This document shows, in pieces, positions 47,746 to 59,829 of a DNA stretch of 64,000 nucleotides. The first letter of the stretch is position 1, and every line of letters starts with the position of its first letter. Source of the stretch: Gigaspora margarita (taxonomy: Eukaryota > Glomeromycota > Glomeromycetes > Diversisporales > Gigasporaceae); contig WTPW01001245.1 in the NCBI GenBank assembly GCA_009809945.1, forward strand, positions 69,070 through 133,069. Direction: 5' to 3'. Made by a program: the position numbers and the translations under genes. The notes under the pieces are model-generated. The model had not been told where the DNA came from and ran no database searches. It worked only from the letters and a program-made list of their open reading frames with translations.

Positions 47746-48765
47746 GCCACAGCTAGTGATGGGCAACGCGCGGGATTTTAATATAAGATTATCTGGCCTG
47801 CGTTAGCATATCATCTGGCCCGCATTAACAAAACATCTAGCCTGCGTTAGCATATCATCTGGCCCGCATTAACAAAACATCTGGCCTGCTTTAACATAAG
47901 TGGGCCAATTCCTGATTAGTATTTGATGTACTAACATTAAAATATTATGCACACATTAACTTTTTATTTATTTCTCGTTCCACAAATATACGTACGTACA
48001 GAGATAATGCGCAAACTGTACGTGGGAATAAGTTTTTTAAATTGTCATTATCTGTTATTAATAAAGTGGGAATCTAGACTTTAAATTCTTGCATAAAATA
48101 ATACACCAAGAATATTGTGTACCATATGGGCGAAAATCTCCAATTTCAGTGATTATTTCATATGAATGATAAGGCTAAATAAATTTGAGCCAATCATTTA
48201 TGTGATTTAGATGATTATTGACTATTTGATCAGCAATTATAAGCTCGATTATGAATTTCTTATGAGTCGTTTATGGATTTTTGTATGTATATAATCTAGT
48301 TATAAATTTTATATGTATGTACAGTACTTGATGACTATATAAATTTTAATACATTTATACCTGATTATATACCTGATTACTTGTAAATTTTATACGCTTA
48401 TGTTGATCGCTTTGTTACCATTATAATTTTTAAATATGGATTTATATAATAATATTTTAAAAAATTGATAAAATTAAGGCAAATCTGAATTGATTAATTT
48501 AATAATTATAAGATTTAAATGTTTTAAAAGTAGGTAAAGCCTATATAAGCATTTTTATTTGTATCAATGCTGTAAGATTTATAAGAAATGATTATTATTT
48601 TAACGAGAAATTACATTTCTCGTGATGATATATACACATATATATTTATTTATTTATTTATTAATCGTTAAAAATCCAGAGACTCTACTCGATCCTGCGA
48701 ATCCCGCGCGGATCCCGCGCGGGATTTTTTAAAAAAATTGGGATTTGCCCATCACTAGCCACAGC
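47746..48765. mobile_element. Non-autonomous hAT-type element, 1004 bp, perfect 8-bp TSD
   Basis: 47754-48757 runs from tagtgatgggcaa to ttgcccatcacta and is flanked by identical gccacagc at 47746-47753 and 48758-48765. It sits inside a palindromic satellite whose sequence resumes after it. Just inside the left end a 22-bp motif (catctggcccgcattaacaaaa and variants) is repeated about six times (47794-47905). The right end has a cccgcgcgggat dyad. No transposase. Confidence 0.9.
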
Positions 48766-48789
48766 TGTTGATAAGTTTCAAATGCTTTA

Positions 48790-48960
48790 TAACTTTGAAT
48801 GAAACATCCTGGCAACCATCTAACCAAATTTGATAAATTTTTTTTATTTGAATTCTATAGATTTGTAGAATCAAAATAAAAAAAATTATCAAGTTTTGAT
48901 AGATGGTTGTAAAGATTCCTTTGTTCAAAGCTTTTTAAAAAAAATTGCTACAGTTATTAT
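48790..48960. repeat. Palindromic satellite unit
   Basis: ctaaccaaatttgataaatttttttatttgaattctatagatttgtagaatcaaaataaaaaaa with its own complement, then gttgtaaagattcctttgttcaaag; same family as 55290-55950. Confidence 0.7.
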
Positions 48961-49522
48961 TTTTGATGGTTATTTTGAACATTTGCAAAACCTTGAATGA
49001 AAATATCATAACTAGGGGTATTAGTCGATCTACATTTATTGACTGACTAAGCCGATTTTATAAAAATCGGCTAAGCTGGCTTAGTCCAGTGATGGTAAAT
49101 GACCTGAAATGACCCAAATGACCCAAATGACAAATGACTAGTCATTGGTCATTTTGAGGCTCAAATGACCTAGAAGGCCATTTAACATACGTTAGTTAAT
49201 ATTTTAATGCTCTTTAGCCAATCAGAATTTGCCACAAACAAAATTAAAACATAATCAATAATTGTAGCTATAAGTCAATTAATATTTATGTCTTAAGTAA
49301 AGTTATTTGAAGTAATAAATTGCATATTTCAAACACCTTACTTAAGACATAAATATTAATCAACTTGGTAAAATTTGGGCTTTAATATATAGCTAAGATT
49401 ATCAATAAGGAAAATAATAAAGTTTGATAACATTTTATACGAGCAATTCGACCAATAAAATTATTTTATGTGCTAATGACAAAAATGAACTTAATAACCA
49501 AAATGATATTGTCATGATTTAA

Positions 49523-50215
49523 TAGCTTGCCCTTTAAGAAAATGGTTCGAGGTATTGTACTGAAAACAGTGTATAGGCACTGGATAGTACGGATTATGTG
49601 ACACATATAGGCATGTTTTACAGAATGGCACAGTTAAAAATGACACAGACACTACAGTAATGGGTGGCACATTATACACATCACACAGAATAGCACGCAT
49701 CAGATGACATGCATATGCATATTGTACGTGATAGCACGTCTTAATTTCATGGATTGGCACGTGTTAAAAGTGACATGTGCTGGCTCGTTTCATGAAGTAC
49801 AATAAGAGCGATGGATCACAACTGACTTTTTCTAAAAAAAAATTGCAATATCTTAAAAACTCGCAAGTAAGCTGTTCTGGATAACTTTAGAAAAAGATTC
49901 CTTGCAAGATTTTACACATTTGCAGTTGCTTTAGTTTTCAGATATGTATGTACTTCAACTATTATCCAGTCCTATTTTAATAAAATGTCTTGGAAAGCAG
50001 ACCATAAATTCATGTTTACTTACCTATACTATTCATGTGCCATCAGCTCTATGTCAATTGGCTTAGTAAACTGCTACAAAAGGCACGTACAATTTACGTG
50101 ATTTATGTTAAATTGGCACGGGTATATGGATCAACGCAGTCTGCTGATTCCTGTGCCAACTCAAACCATGCATGTGCAAACCAGCCCATAACATGTGCCA
50201 CTCGACCATGTGGCT
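49523..50215. mobile_element. ggcac-array element, copy 2 (nested)
   Basis: Left terminus tagcttgccctttaagaaaa matches the start of the element at 46697. Degenerate ggcac/gacac/agcac motifs recur through 49575-49780, and gtgcca/cgtgcc complements at 50036-50215. Right terminus (gtggcta) is short and uncertain. Confidence 0.5.
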
Positions 50216-50546
50216 ATATACTGTTTTTCAATGCCCAGAGATTTCCCACAAAAACATTAACAAATGAGTTTACTCCCTAATGCGACTTCACTCTAATCTC
50301 ACTCTAACCCTAAAGAGTTTCATTGAGTTTCATTGGATAAAAATCATGGGGTAAAATTTTTTTTGGGAGATTACTACAGCTTTGTTTTTTCATGTGATCC
50401 TGGACCACTTTTCTTATATGGTTAGAGTTATTTAAATTTCAATCAAACGATTAAGTTATTTACTATTCCTAGGTTGGACCAGGCATATAAACTTTTATTG
50501 TGTTTGGACCGAGTCTACAAATACCTAGCCCAACAGTTGTTGCTTG

Positions 50547-51223
50547 ATTCCCCAAAAGTTAGTTCCCTGCCAGCTCATTTTTCTGACACTATATCCCTAA
50601 CAGAATGTTTCACCTACAGCATTTTTTGTTAACAGAATCTTTTCTCGACATACCATATTTTTGACCTCCCCTTTCTTTAACAGGACATATTTTTGAAAAG
50701 ACATTTTACTGATATGATGTATTTCAGAAAGAATATTTTTCTGACATGATATGTTTCTGACATCCTTTTCTGACAAGATCTTTCCCCGATTAGAAATATA
50801 ATTATTGGGTAGAGTGATATATTCATGTTAATCACATCACATGAATAAGCACTTGGGCTAAATTAGGGTTAGGGTTAGGGTTAGATTAGGGTTAGATAAT
50901 AGTATAATTTAGGCTGAGTTGATAGTGCTAGTAAACAAAATGACATAGTTGCATGATTTCACATGATGTGATGATCACTGGGTTTATCATTCTTGTTGGA
51001 AAAAGTATATTCAATAAAACTTAGTGTCAGAGAAAAGTCAATTAGAAATATGTCATATTAAATAAATGTCTTGTCGAAAATATGAGATGTTAAGGAAAGG
51101 GGATGTCAAAAGTATGATATGTTGAGGAAAGATTCTGTCAACAAAAAGTGCTGTAGGTGAAACATTCTTTCGGGAATATAGTATCAGAAAAATGAGCTGG
51201 CAGGGAACTAACTTTTGGGGAAT
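50547..51223. mobile_element. Long-TIR MITE, 677 bp, nested
   Basis: Arms of about 220 bp (50547-50775, 50995-51223) are inverted copies: attccccaaaagttagttcc...ctgccagctcatttttctga, and further cctacagca, ttttgacatcccctttc. The centre holds a telomere-like tract. No clear target duplication. Confidence 0.8.
50863..50895. repeat. Short interstitial TTAGGG tract
   Basis: Four TTAGGG units (one separated by an extra TTAGA) in the centre of the nested MITE. TTAGGG is the telomere repeat of most fungi. With single partial units also at 35575 and 43500, this is more likely element sequence than a chromosome end. Confidence 0.8.
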
Positions 51224-51838
51224 TATATTGTAAACAGCCCAACCCAGTTTACTTCAAAACCTATACATATGTATGCATTATTGTTATGCAGTTAAAGTTG
51301 ATCAATCTACGTAAAAAAGATAATATTTGATATGAACTCTATATATACAATAGTCCAATGACTAAATGACCCTCAGTCATTTCTAAATGACTATGGTCAT
51401 TTGGTCATGAGTTATTTCTAAATGACCAAACTTTGAGATGACTGTTAATAACTGGTTATTTCAGGGTCATTTGAGATCATTTGAAAAATTTGCAAATAAC
51501 CAGGTCATTTACCATCACTGACTTAGTCAGCTAAATATTGAAGTCATTTTAATTTACTGATTATATATATATATATTATTATTGATCATAAAAATTATTT
51601 TATTGAAATTAAAGATACAACTTCTAAACTTTAATCTATATTTAAAAAATACACTTATTTATGCTTTGAGCAAGACATTCTCGTGTGTGATCAAAAATGA
51701 ATTCATAGAAAAACATGAATGGTAAATGTAAAAATAAAAATGTTAATCTTTAAATATTATAAAATCGGTTTATCTTTTGTAATTCTGATTCTATTAATAT
51801 AAGTTTTGCATGCAAATATTAATAGTTTTTTTTATTTT

Positions 51839-53700
51839 TTATAATCTAATATAAACATTTATGATTGATGAGTTTCTTTTAAAAACAATAATATGAACTG
51901 TATCGAGGCTTAAACAGTTATGATTATCTTTTAAAACGTTTTCTGCACTAGAAAAGAGTTTTTCAGAAAGGACTGAAATTGCAGGTACATCAAAAAAGAT
52001 CCTTATCTGCTTTGCAAGAAGCAATAAAGTACCTTCATTTTCTCTTCATCAACTTAAAGGTTGCAATTTACATATAAAGAATCCGTAAGCACATACTTAG
52101 GGATTGGTGGAATGGAAAAATATACTTGTAGCTCTATATCAATAGATGAGGTTAATTCTATTTCATCATCATAAAATAAAACATGTCAGATGTTGAACCA
52201 TCTGTATTTTTTAGCTGCTGATAAATATATAAAAAGATTAATTCTTCTTTGTAATTCATCTATTACTTCATTTCTTTCATCAGATAATACACCTGATAGT
52301 GATTTGAAATGAGAGTCTAAAATTGTAGCAAGTCATCCGATTATATTAGAATCTTCCTAGCAATTTAACAGTGAATGGTAAAGAGTTTCAATAACTGATA
52401 ATTGGGTAAGCAGATCTTCTATATGATCAAGATATTTAAAAATGGATTTTAGAGTTGGGTATACTATTCCTAATATTGGATACTGATTTTCACCTGTGTA
52501 GACAGATGCACATGCAAAAGGATGAAGAAGATTACATAATTCAATTAATCCTTGATCTGTGATTATTTTTTTCTTTAAATTATTTCCATTTGTTCTAACT
52601 ATTTTATTAGAATTTTTTACTAGGTTTTTAGCTAATACAATAATCACTTCATAAAGATCTATTAGTCTTTGGAGAAGAAGATATATAGAATTCCTACATG
52701 TAGCAGTATTACTTGATATGAATTCTAATATAATATTTGACTTATTTGTTAAATTTGATATAAGGTAAATGGGGGTATTGTGGGCCAGCCAGATATCTTG
52801 TGATCTAGTAATCAAAATTGGATAAATTTTATACCATTTGATTAGTCTCATTGAGACGAATTGAATGGTATAAATCTCATCCAATTCTGACTACTAGATC
52901 ACAAGATATTATCATTTATAAATTTTTGCATATATTTGATTATATTAGTAAAGTTGCAATTTTTTTGCATATTAACCTTTAACGATCTTGGGAACCCATG
53001 ATTGGATTAAACGATTTTGTACTTGTTAGAATCGTCTCACTGAGACAGTCATTTTGGTAGTAAAATCACCCAAAACAGACCAGTAGATCAAAAATTATTA
53101 GCTATCAAATAATGGCCCACAATACCCCCCTCCCCTTTAAAATTTAGTTTATGTACTATTTATTTATATATCTAAAACTATATATGATTTAAAGATTTTT
53201 TTAAGTAATTTATTCTTTATTAAGCATATAGTTCAAATAATAAAAATTGTATAAAAATCTATTTGTTATTAAAAAGTTTTATTAGTAGAAACTTAACTAG
53301 CCCACAATACCCCCATTTACCTTATATTTTTTTTTATTTAGTTTAGCTTGAATATTATGGAATTAAGGCCTATACTTATCAATTAAAGTGTTGTCTTTTT
53401 TTACCTGTCTGTGATTGCAAGATAAATTGTGTGAGTTGCAAATCTGAGATGGGTAGTTTCTAATTGTCTGATCACTCTTGCCATTAATGTAGCATTGTCT
53501 GTAATTAATGAAAACAATTGATCTTCTATATTCCAATTAGTAAGAACTTTGCAAGAAGGCTTAAATATGATCCCTGTATGAGTGTATTCAAAATTTTTCA
53601 TAGTAATTAATGCTTGATGCATTACAAAGTTTTCTGCAACCCAATAAGCAGTTACTTCAATAAATAGAACATGACTTTGGGTCCACAAATCTTTTATAAA
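51839..53700 (-). pseudogene. hAT transposase relic
   Basis: Reading down from 53700: DLWTQSHVLF..EVTAYWVAENFVMHQALITMKNF...HTGI, WNIEDQLFSLITDNATLM and ATHTIYLAI (53690-53405), the RNase-H-like core of hAT transposases. After an inserted MITE: TATCRNSIYLLLQRLIDL (52715-52660), PTLKSIFKYLDHIEDLL and LSVIETLYHSLL. In another frame ILDSHFKSLSGVLSDERNEVIDELQ (52310-52240). Finally the hATC dimerisation box FFDVPAISVLSEKLFSSAENVLKDNHNCLSLDTV (51995-51890, partly). Stops, frameshifts and the insertion show it is dead. N-terminal BED finger not found. Confidence 0.88.
52759..53327. mobile_element. MITE with ggtaaatgggggtattgtgg ends inside the hAT relic
   Basis: Inverted ends aaggtaaatgggggtattgt (52761 on) and its complement (to 53325). 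A third, internal copy of the terminus (cccacaatacccccctcccc, 53111-53135) suggests nesting of two related copies. 52790-52915 is a foldback with arms gatatcttgtgatctagta / tactagatcacaagatat. Confidence 0.75.
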
Positions 53701-55260
53701 CCATACAGATATTATTGTTTTATTTATTAGTTGATTTAAATTTGATCATGTATATGTTATTGACTGCAATTTTATTTTTTACTGTATGTGTACAGGGAGC
53801 TTAAGGGTATAAAATAGCATGACAAAACAAACATAGTGAAGATCATATAATAATTTTACTAATCAAGATTTTTCTGATGATCTGCATAATCTGCAACTAA
53901 AGATGAATATTTCTGAATATTAGATAATTACTCATTACAATCATTATCATTATTAGTATAAAATTTAAACTAAAATAACCTTTGAACTATTAAAGGCATA
54001 TGAGTAAAAATATCTTTATTAGAATCCTTTTAATGGTCTTTTTAAGGTAATAGAGCTCTTTTTTAATATCATAAAATTAATCATGTTTTAGTAATCAGTT
54101 TCACTTTAACTTATACAAAAAAAAAGGGCTCTATTACTTTAAAAAGAATGTTAAAAGAAATCTAATAAATATGTTTTTACATGCATCTCATGAGTAGTTT
54201 AGAAGTTATTTTAGTCCAAAATTTTATACAGTTTTGTTATTAAACAGAATAATTGACAAAAAATCTGTATTATTAAAATTAGATATCTGATCTTTACTAT
54301 ATTTGTAGATTATATAACATTTTATACTCTAAGGAAGCTTCAAATCACAGATTAATTTTGTAGCAAAAACTTTTAAATCAGTTATGATTTAATACAGTTT
54401 ATAGATATCATTGTTTTAATAAACCAAGCTACTAAATAGCAAATAACACATATTTGTTTTTTTTAAAAAGTGGTTGAGTTATTGTAGCATATTTATGGTC
54501 GAGTTATTGTAGCATATTTATCTAATATGGAATTAATTGTTGTTTGTATTTTGTTTTTACCCAAAGATACTATAGGTGCATCTAATTTTTGGTCTTTAAA
54601 TATTTTGTGTATAGTACATAAATGTGAAGTAATATTGATAACTAAAGTAGTGGGTTAGAATACAGTTTTACATTACTTATTGTTACTATTGCTATCATTT
54701 ATATCTACTTTACAATACTTAAGTTTCATAACTTTATCATGCCTTGTATAATGCTATACTCAGCTTTCATTTGATTTTTTTCTATAATAAAAATTAAGCT
54801 TTTCATTTTGCAAGTACAGTATTTGTAAAGAACAAGATATAGTGATAACAAAGATGCTTCAGCTAAAGTTTTATATTGTTTAGAAATTATATCATTATCA
54901 GATTCTTTTAGGCTAGACCTTCACCTTCAGTAACATCCTCATATGACAAGAAATTAACTAAAGAGGTTTGTTTTTTTGATGATTGTGCTTGTCAATTTGT
55001 GAGGTTTATGATTAGAAAGATCTATATTATCTAATAGATTTGACAAAATATTATGAAATAAATCAATTTAGAAGAGAATACTTTTTTATATAAAAGTGCA
55101 AGATATTAATATTATGTTTATACACAGAAATATAAGTGGTCTGTAATATTTGTTTGATAAAAGAGAGCATAAAATATATAATTAGCAAAGGTCATGTTTT
55201 ATATTAATAATTACTTTGATTAAAATTTTAAAAGTATTATAAAAATTTTTTACAATTATT
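53700..55260. other. AT-rich region with one foldback MITE
   Basis: 53990-54190 is an inverted structure: agtaaaaatatctttattag...tctttttaaggtaatagagc opposite gctctattactttaaaaaga...ctaataaatatgttttta. Elsewhere a direct 30-bp repeat (gagttattgtagcatattta) occurs at 54475-54520. No gene. Confidence 0.55.
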
Positions 55261-55289
55261 ATTTTGCTAAATGTTTTGAATGTTTCCAA

Positions 55290-55950
55290 AATTTGAACAA
55301 GAAATCTTGACAATTACTTAACAACTTTAATAAATTTTTTTATTTGAATTTTATAGATCTGTAGAATCAGAATAAAAAAGATTTATCAAATTTGATTAGG
55401 TAGTTGTCAAGATAATTTTGTTCAAAGTTTTATAAAAATTTTGTTGCAGTTATTACTGTATTTTAATAGTTTTATAAAAGATATTATAACAACCACTTAG
55501 CCAAATTTCCATAAAGACAGCTATCCAACCAAATTCAATAAATTTTTTATTTGAATTCTACAGATTTGTAGAATTAAAATAAAAAAAATTTATTGAATTT
55601 GGTTAGATGCTTATCAAGATTTTTTTTACTTAAAGTTTTATAAAAATTTTGGCATTTATTATTTAATAGGTGTTTTGAGCATTTTAAAACTTTGAATAAA
55701 TATCTTGACAACTATCCAACCAAATCAATAAATTTCTTTATCTGATTCAAATATCTTTATTCAAATTTTTAAAAAATTTTGTTAGTCATTATTTTGCTAA
55801 GTGTTTTGAATATTTCCAAACTTTGAATAAAGATATTTTGGCAATGACCTAACTAAATTTGATGAAAATTTTTTATTTGAATTATACTAATCTGTAGAAT
55901 AAAAAATACACAAATTTCATTTGGTGGTTATCAAGATATCTTCAGAATGT
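55290..55950. repeat. Palindromic satellite, about four units of ~180 bp
   Basis: Unit: gaataaagatatcttgacaactatc-type text, aaccaaattNaataaattttttatttgaattctacagat and its complement, then cttgttcaaagttttataaaaattttg. Each unit is itself partly self-complementary. Same family at 47590-47740 and 48790-48960. Confidence 0.75.
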
Positions 55951-56845
55951 CCATTGATAGTTGTAGTGCAACTTTTATTTTCATTAGTATTTCACTGACC
56001 TGTTAGTAGTTGCTTTGCAATTGTAATTTTTGTAATAATTGTGTTAAATTAAAATTTTTTTTAATATTACTTTTCACTTTTTAACACTAAAGTTTGGCAT
56101 TTCACTGGAATTTAGCAACTCTTCATGATCGATTAAACCATTTTGATAGCTCTTTTTACAACTTTTCAAATTCTAAATAAAATACAATAATAAATATTGC
56201 ATGATAACAATCATACTGTATTAAATAATTTTTTTATCAAATATTATCTATTTAATATGGTCACCTTTAACATAAAACCAATGATCATTATAGTAAGCCT
56301 TTAAAGTTGATTATTTATTTCATTAATAGAAGGTTTGTGTGCTCAATAATATATAAAAAAGAAAACAAGAAATTTTTAATTGAACAATTAGTACACACAT
56401 AATAATAAATATTTAAAATTTATTTATGTATTTATTTATTTTTAATTTAAAATTATATTGCAATATTTGTATGCTTGATGAAGTGTTGAATAAAGAAATT
56501 TTTACTTGAGCAACTAGCATGCACATAACAATAAATATATTTAAGCACATCTTTTATTTATTTATTTTATTTAATTTTTTATTTTTTTGAATTATGCAAC
56601 ATTATTATGTTAATCAAGTACTGAGTAAAGACATTTTTACTGTTATTATTGCTCAACATGTGCCTTTCCTCACACATAACAGTCGTGACCAACCATTCTT
56701 ATATCTAAGGTTATGTCCTTTCAAGTGCTCATTTAACAAATATATCTATGTAGTACAATATGGGATAGGGTCACCTCACAAGCTGTAGGAGGACACATGA
56801 GCAGATTTTTTTGAGCATTATTACTTTACTTTTTTTTTTGAGAGT

Positions 56846-58723
56846 GGTGGGAGCAGTGTTTAAAATTAGCTTGCACAAGATGCACATGTGCAAGTACTTT
56901 TTTTGTGCATAAAAACCTAGATAAATAAATGCACATGTGTGCATTTAAAATTAATTTAAATAATTGTACAAAAAATAATATGCAATGAGAATTAAAATTT
57001 TTGTGCACAAAAAATAATATGCAAGAATTTAAAATTTTAATACACAAAAAATTATTAGACAATCATATTTTATTAATTTTTTGGAAGCTTAAATATAATC
57101 AATAAAATTTAAAAAATATCAGTTATTATTTTTTCATACAAATCAGATAACTTTATTAGTACTATTTTTATTTTATACACCTATAAATATAGCTAAAAAA
57201 ATTTGTAACTTTTTTTATAAAAATATAGAAAACCCCCATATTAATGAAATATCAACTGATCTATATAAAATTTTATAGTAGAAGTATTTGTTTTTCTTAA
57301 CAACTTGTCTTATTGCATAAAAATTGATTTGCTTAGTATTATTTTGACTTTTATATATAGCAATAATCAATTATTGTATAAAAGATTCTTAAAATTTATT
57401 ATAAAAAATTTTTATATGATGCTATATATAAAAGGCAAAATAATATTAAGCAAATAAATTTTTATGCAATATAAAAAGTTGTTAAAAGAACAAAATATAT
57501 TTATTTAAAATTTTCATATAAATTAATTGAAATTTCACTAATTGTTTTTTTATTTTACATTTTTAAAAAAAATTACAACTTTTTTAGCTATATTCACAGA
57601 TAAGTAAAGTGAAAAATAATACTAATTAAAAGATATTTAATTTATATAAAAATTACATAGTAGGTATATTCTGTTCTCATGAATATAAAAATTAATTTAT
57701 TTATAGCAACAATCAATGATCATATATAAAAATTTGTTTAAAATAAATTGTTATATATATCATTTATATAAGTCAAAATGTTACTAAATTGACTTTTATG
57801 CAATAAAAAATTTGTTCAAGAATAAAATATACCTATTATAAAATTATTATATAAATTTGTTAATATTATTAATATTTTTTTTTATTTTTGTTTTTACAAA
57901 AAAATTACAAGTTTTTTTTTATATTCATAAATAAGTAAAATAAAATACAATAATAATAAAAAGTTATCCAATTGCATAAAATTTCAGAGTATATGAACAA
58001 TTTTATCTATTGTATAAAAGTTGATTTAACTATTAAAATTGAAACTTTTCTATATAGCATTATCTATGTTTATATATAAATGTAATTGTAAAGAAGCAAT
58101 TTATTATTAAAATTGACCAACAAATTTTACAAAAATAGTAATTATAATATAATTGTTACTACCATATGTGGAGCTATTTTTAATATAAATAAACAGTACC
58201 AAATTTTGGCATAATTATATAGAGTTTGTGACTATATAGAAAGTAATTACAGTCTTCCTCCTCTATAATTATGCAGTTTGTATTAAGAAAATTAGTGATT
58301 ATAAAAGAGTGTGATTATATAGAAGTTTTTTTATAAGTTTTTTAATAAATTGTCTCAAAAATTAATGTGATTATATGGGAATTGTGATTATATAGGAGGT
58401 GATTATAGAGGAGGATAACTGTATATGGAGGACAACTATATCTGATTAATTTAGTTAATAGTTTAACATCTTATTTTGCACCAATTTAGTTGATGAGTTA
58501 GTCTCTTTTAGTTAAACAATAACCAATAAATATAATGATAATTTGCAAATTGATAATTTTATTTACTTGCCTTAATAATTTTTTTACATATACATATATG
58601 CAAGTAAAAATTTTTTTATATGCACACATGTGCAATTGATTAATGTTTGTGCATCTCAAACCTGTATATTGCTTGCATTTGTGCAAGTAATTTTGGATCT
58701 GAATTTTAAACACTGGGTGAAAG
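56846..58723. mobile_element. Non-autonomous hAT-type element, 1862 bp
   Basis: 56854-58715 has inverted ends cagtgtttaaaatt. The flanking 8-mers are ggtgggag and ggtgaaag (6/8). tgcacatg/gtgcaag motifs cluster inside both ends (56872-56990, 58590-58690). The interior contains a foldback centred near 57390 and a nested mariner-like MITE. No transposase. Confidence 0.75.
58248..58423. mobile_element. Mariner-like MITE, 172 bp
   Basis: 58250-58421: cagtcttcctcctctataa and the complement of the right end, cagttatcctcctctataa, each abutting TA. Interior repeats gtgattata motifs. Confidence 0.75.
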
Positions 58724-59567
58724 GGATAACTATATAATGTCAAGCAGAAAATTCAAACAACAAAGAAGACAATAGATTATCAGATTGTGACATGTTGCTT
58801 GTGCCAAATTTGCTAACATTTGCCCTTTTGCATATTTGTTTATTTGCATACATTCTATTTTAAACCAAAAAAGTTAATCTACTATATCATAAAATTCAAA
58901 GCATTTTATATAGTCTATACTCTTTCTCTTTTTTTTTCTCTTGCTCTTGTTCTTGCTCTTAGCCTCCAGCAAACAAACAAATATTTTTGAAGCATAATTA
59001 AAAATGCTAAATGCATTAATGAATAATAACAAATTTTTTGTTTCTATTCAAACTTAAATTACAAATTTCTAGATTTTTCTTTTTTTTAAATTTCACTTGG
59101 ATTTTTTGCTGCCTAGATTAATTGATAACTTACAAAATTTTCTTTGCACTTAAGAAGCAAAATACGTTACATTATTGTCTCATAATTCATATCAATGATT
59201 ACTGCTTTAATTAATTTATACCCTTTTTTATATTGATCTTTCTTTACTATTACACTACATATTAGACTTTATTATACATATTTATGCATGGCTGTAATGT
59301 ACATTTTAATGATAAATAATTAAAATTTTTTCTATAATTATAAAGGGAATCCTAGAATTCATCTGAAGATTCATACCTTAATTATTCTGCTTTGTATGAT
59401 CAGCAATAAACTGATTATCATTTGATTGTATGACTTTTAGATATTATTGATAAAAAAAATACCAGGAATGTACAAAGTATATGGATTACAGGTAACTATC
59501 TGTGTGCAAAATCTTGAATCCTATTGAATAGCATATTCAAATTTATCATTGGATGTGCATTAATGTC
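58724..59567. other. AT-rich region, no feature
   Basis: One pyrimidine-rich tract (ctctttctctttttttttctcttgctcttgttc near 58920). Nothing else recognised. Confidence 0.5.
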
Positions 59568-59829
59568 ATATGGGCTAGGAGCTGGAAAAAGGGACCAAAT
59601 TGACAAAACAAAAGATCTTCAGAAAATTTATTTTTGAATTGTAAATCTTATAATAACATATAAGAAAATGCTAACTTTAAAGGGCTATGCTGCAAAATTT
59701 TATTAATACAACTACTTATGTGTTTTAAGTAAAAAATGATCTTAGTATCATTCTAAATTGATTTATATAAAAAAATTACTTTTGAAAAAATTGTCAATTT
59801 GGTCCCTTTTCTCAGCACCTAGCCCATAT
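59568..59829. mobile_element. Complete MITE, 262 bp, ~38-bp inverted ends
   Basis: Ends atatgggctaggagctgg...gggaccaaattgacaa and the complement of ttgtcaatttggtccc...gcacctagcccatat. Partial or diverged copies lie at 34846-34915 and 37270-37450. Non-coding. Target duplication not clear. Confidence 0.8.

Larger units (their letters stand above)
49079..51528. mobile_element. Non-autonomous hAT-type element, 2434 bp, with nested elements
   Basis: 49087-51520 has perfect 20-bp inverted ends (cagtgatggtaaatgacctg). The flanking 8-mers are gcttagtc and acttagtc (7/8). aaatgacc motifs are repeated inside both ends (49105-49180, 51355-51500). Two further elements (49523-50215, 50547-51223) are nested in it. 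Confidence 0.85.

Noticed and set aside
50863-50895. Chromosome end or fusion point
   Set aside because: Only four units, symmetrically inside a MITE, with ordinary DNA on both sides.
56594-56788. 64-codon plus-strand frame
   Set aside because: No motif, no conserved neighbour, and composition typical of chance frames here.
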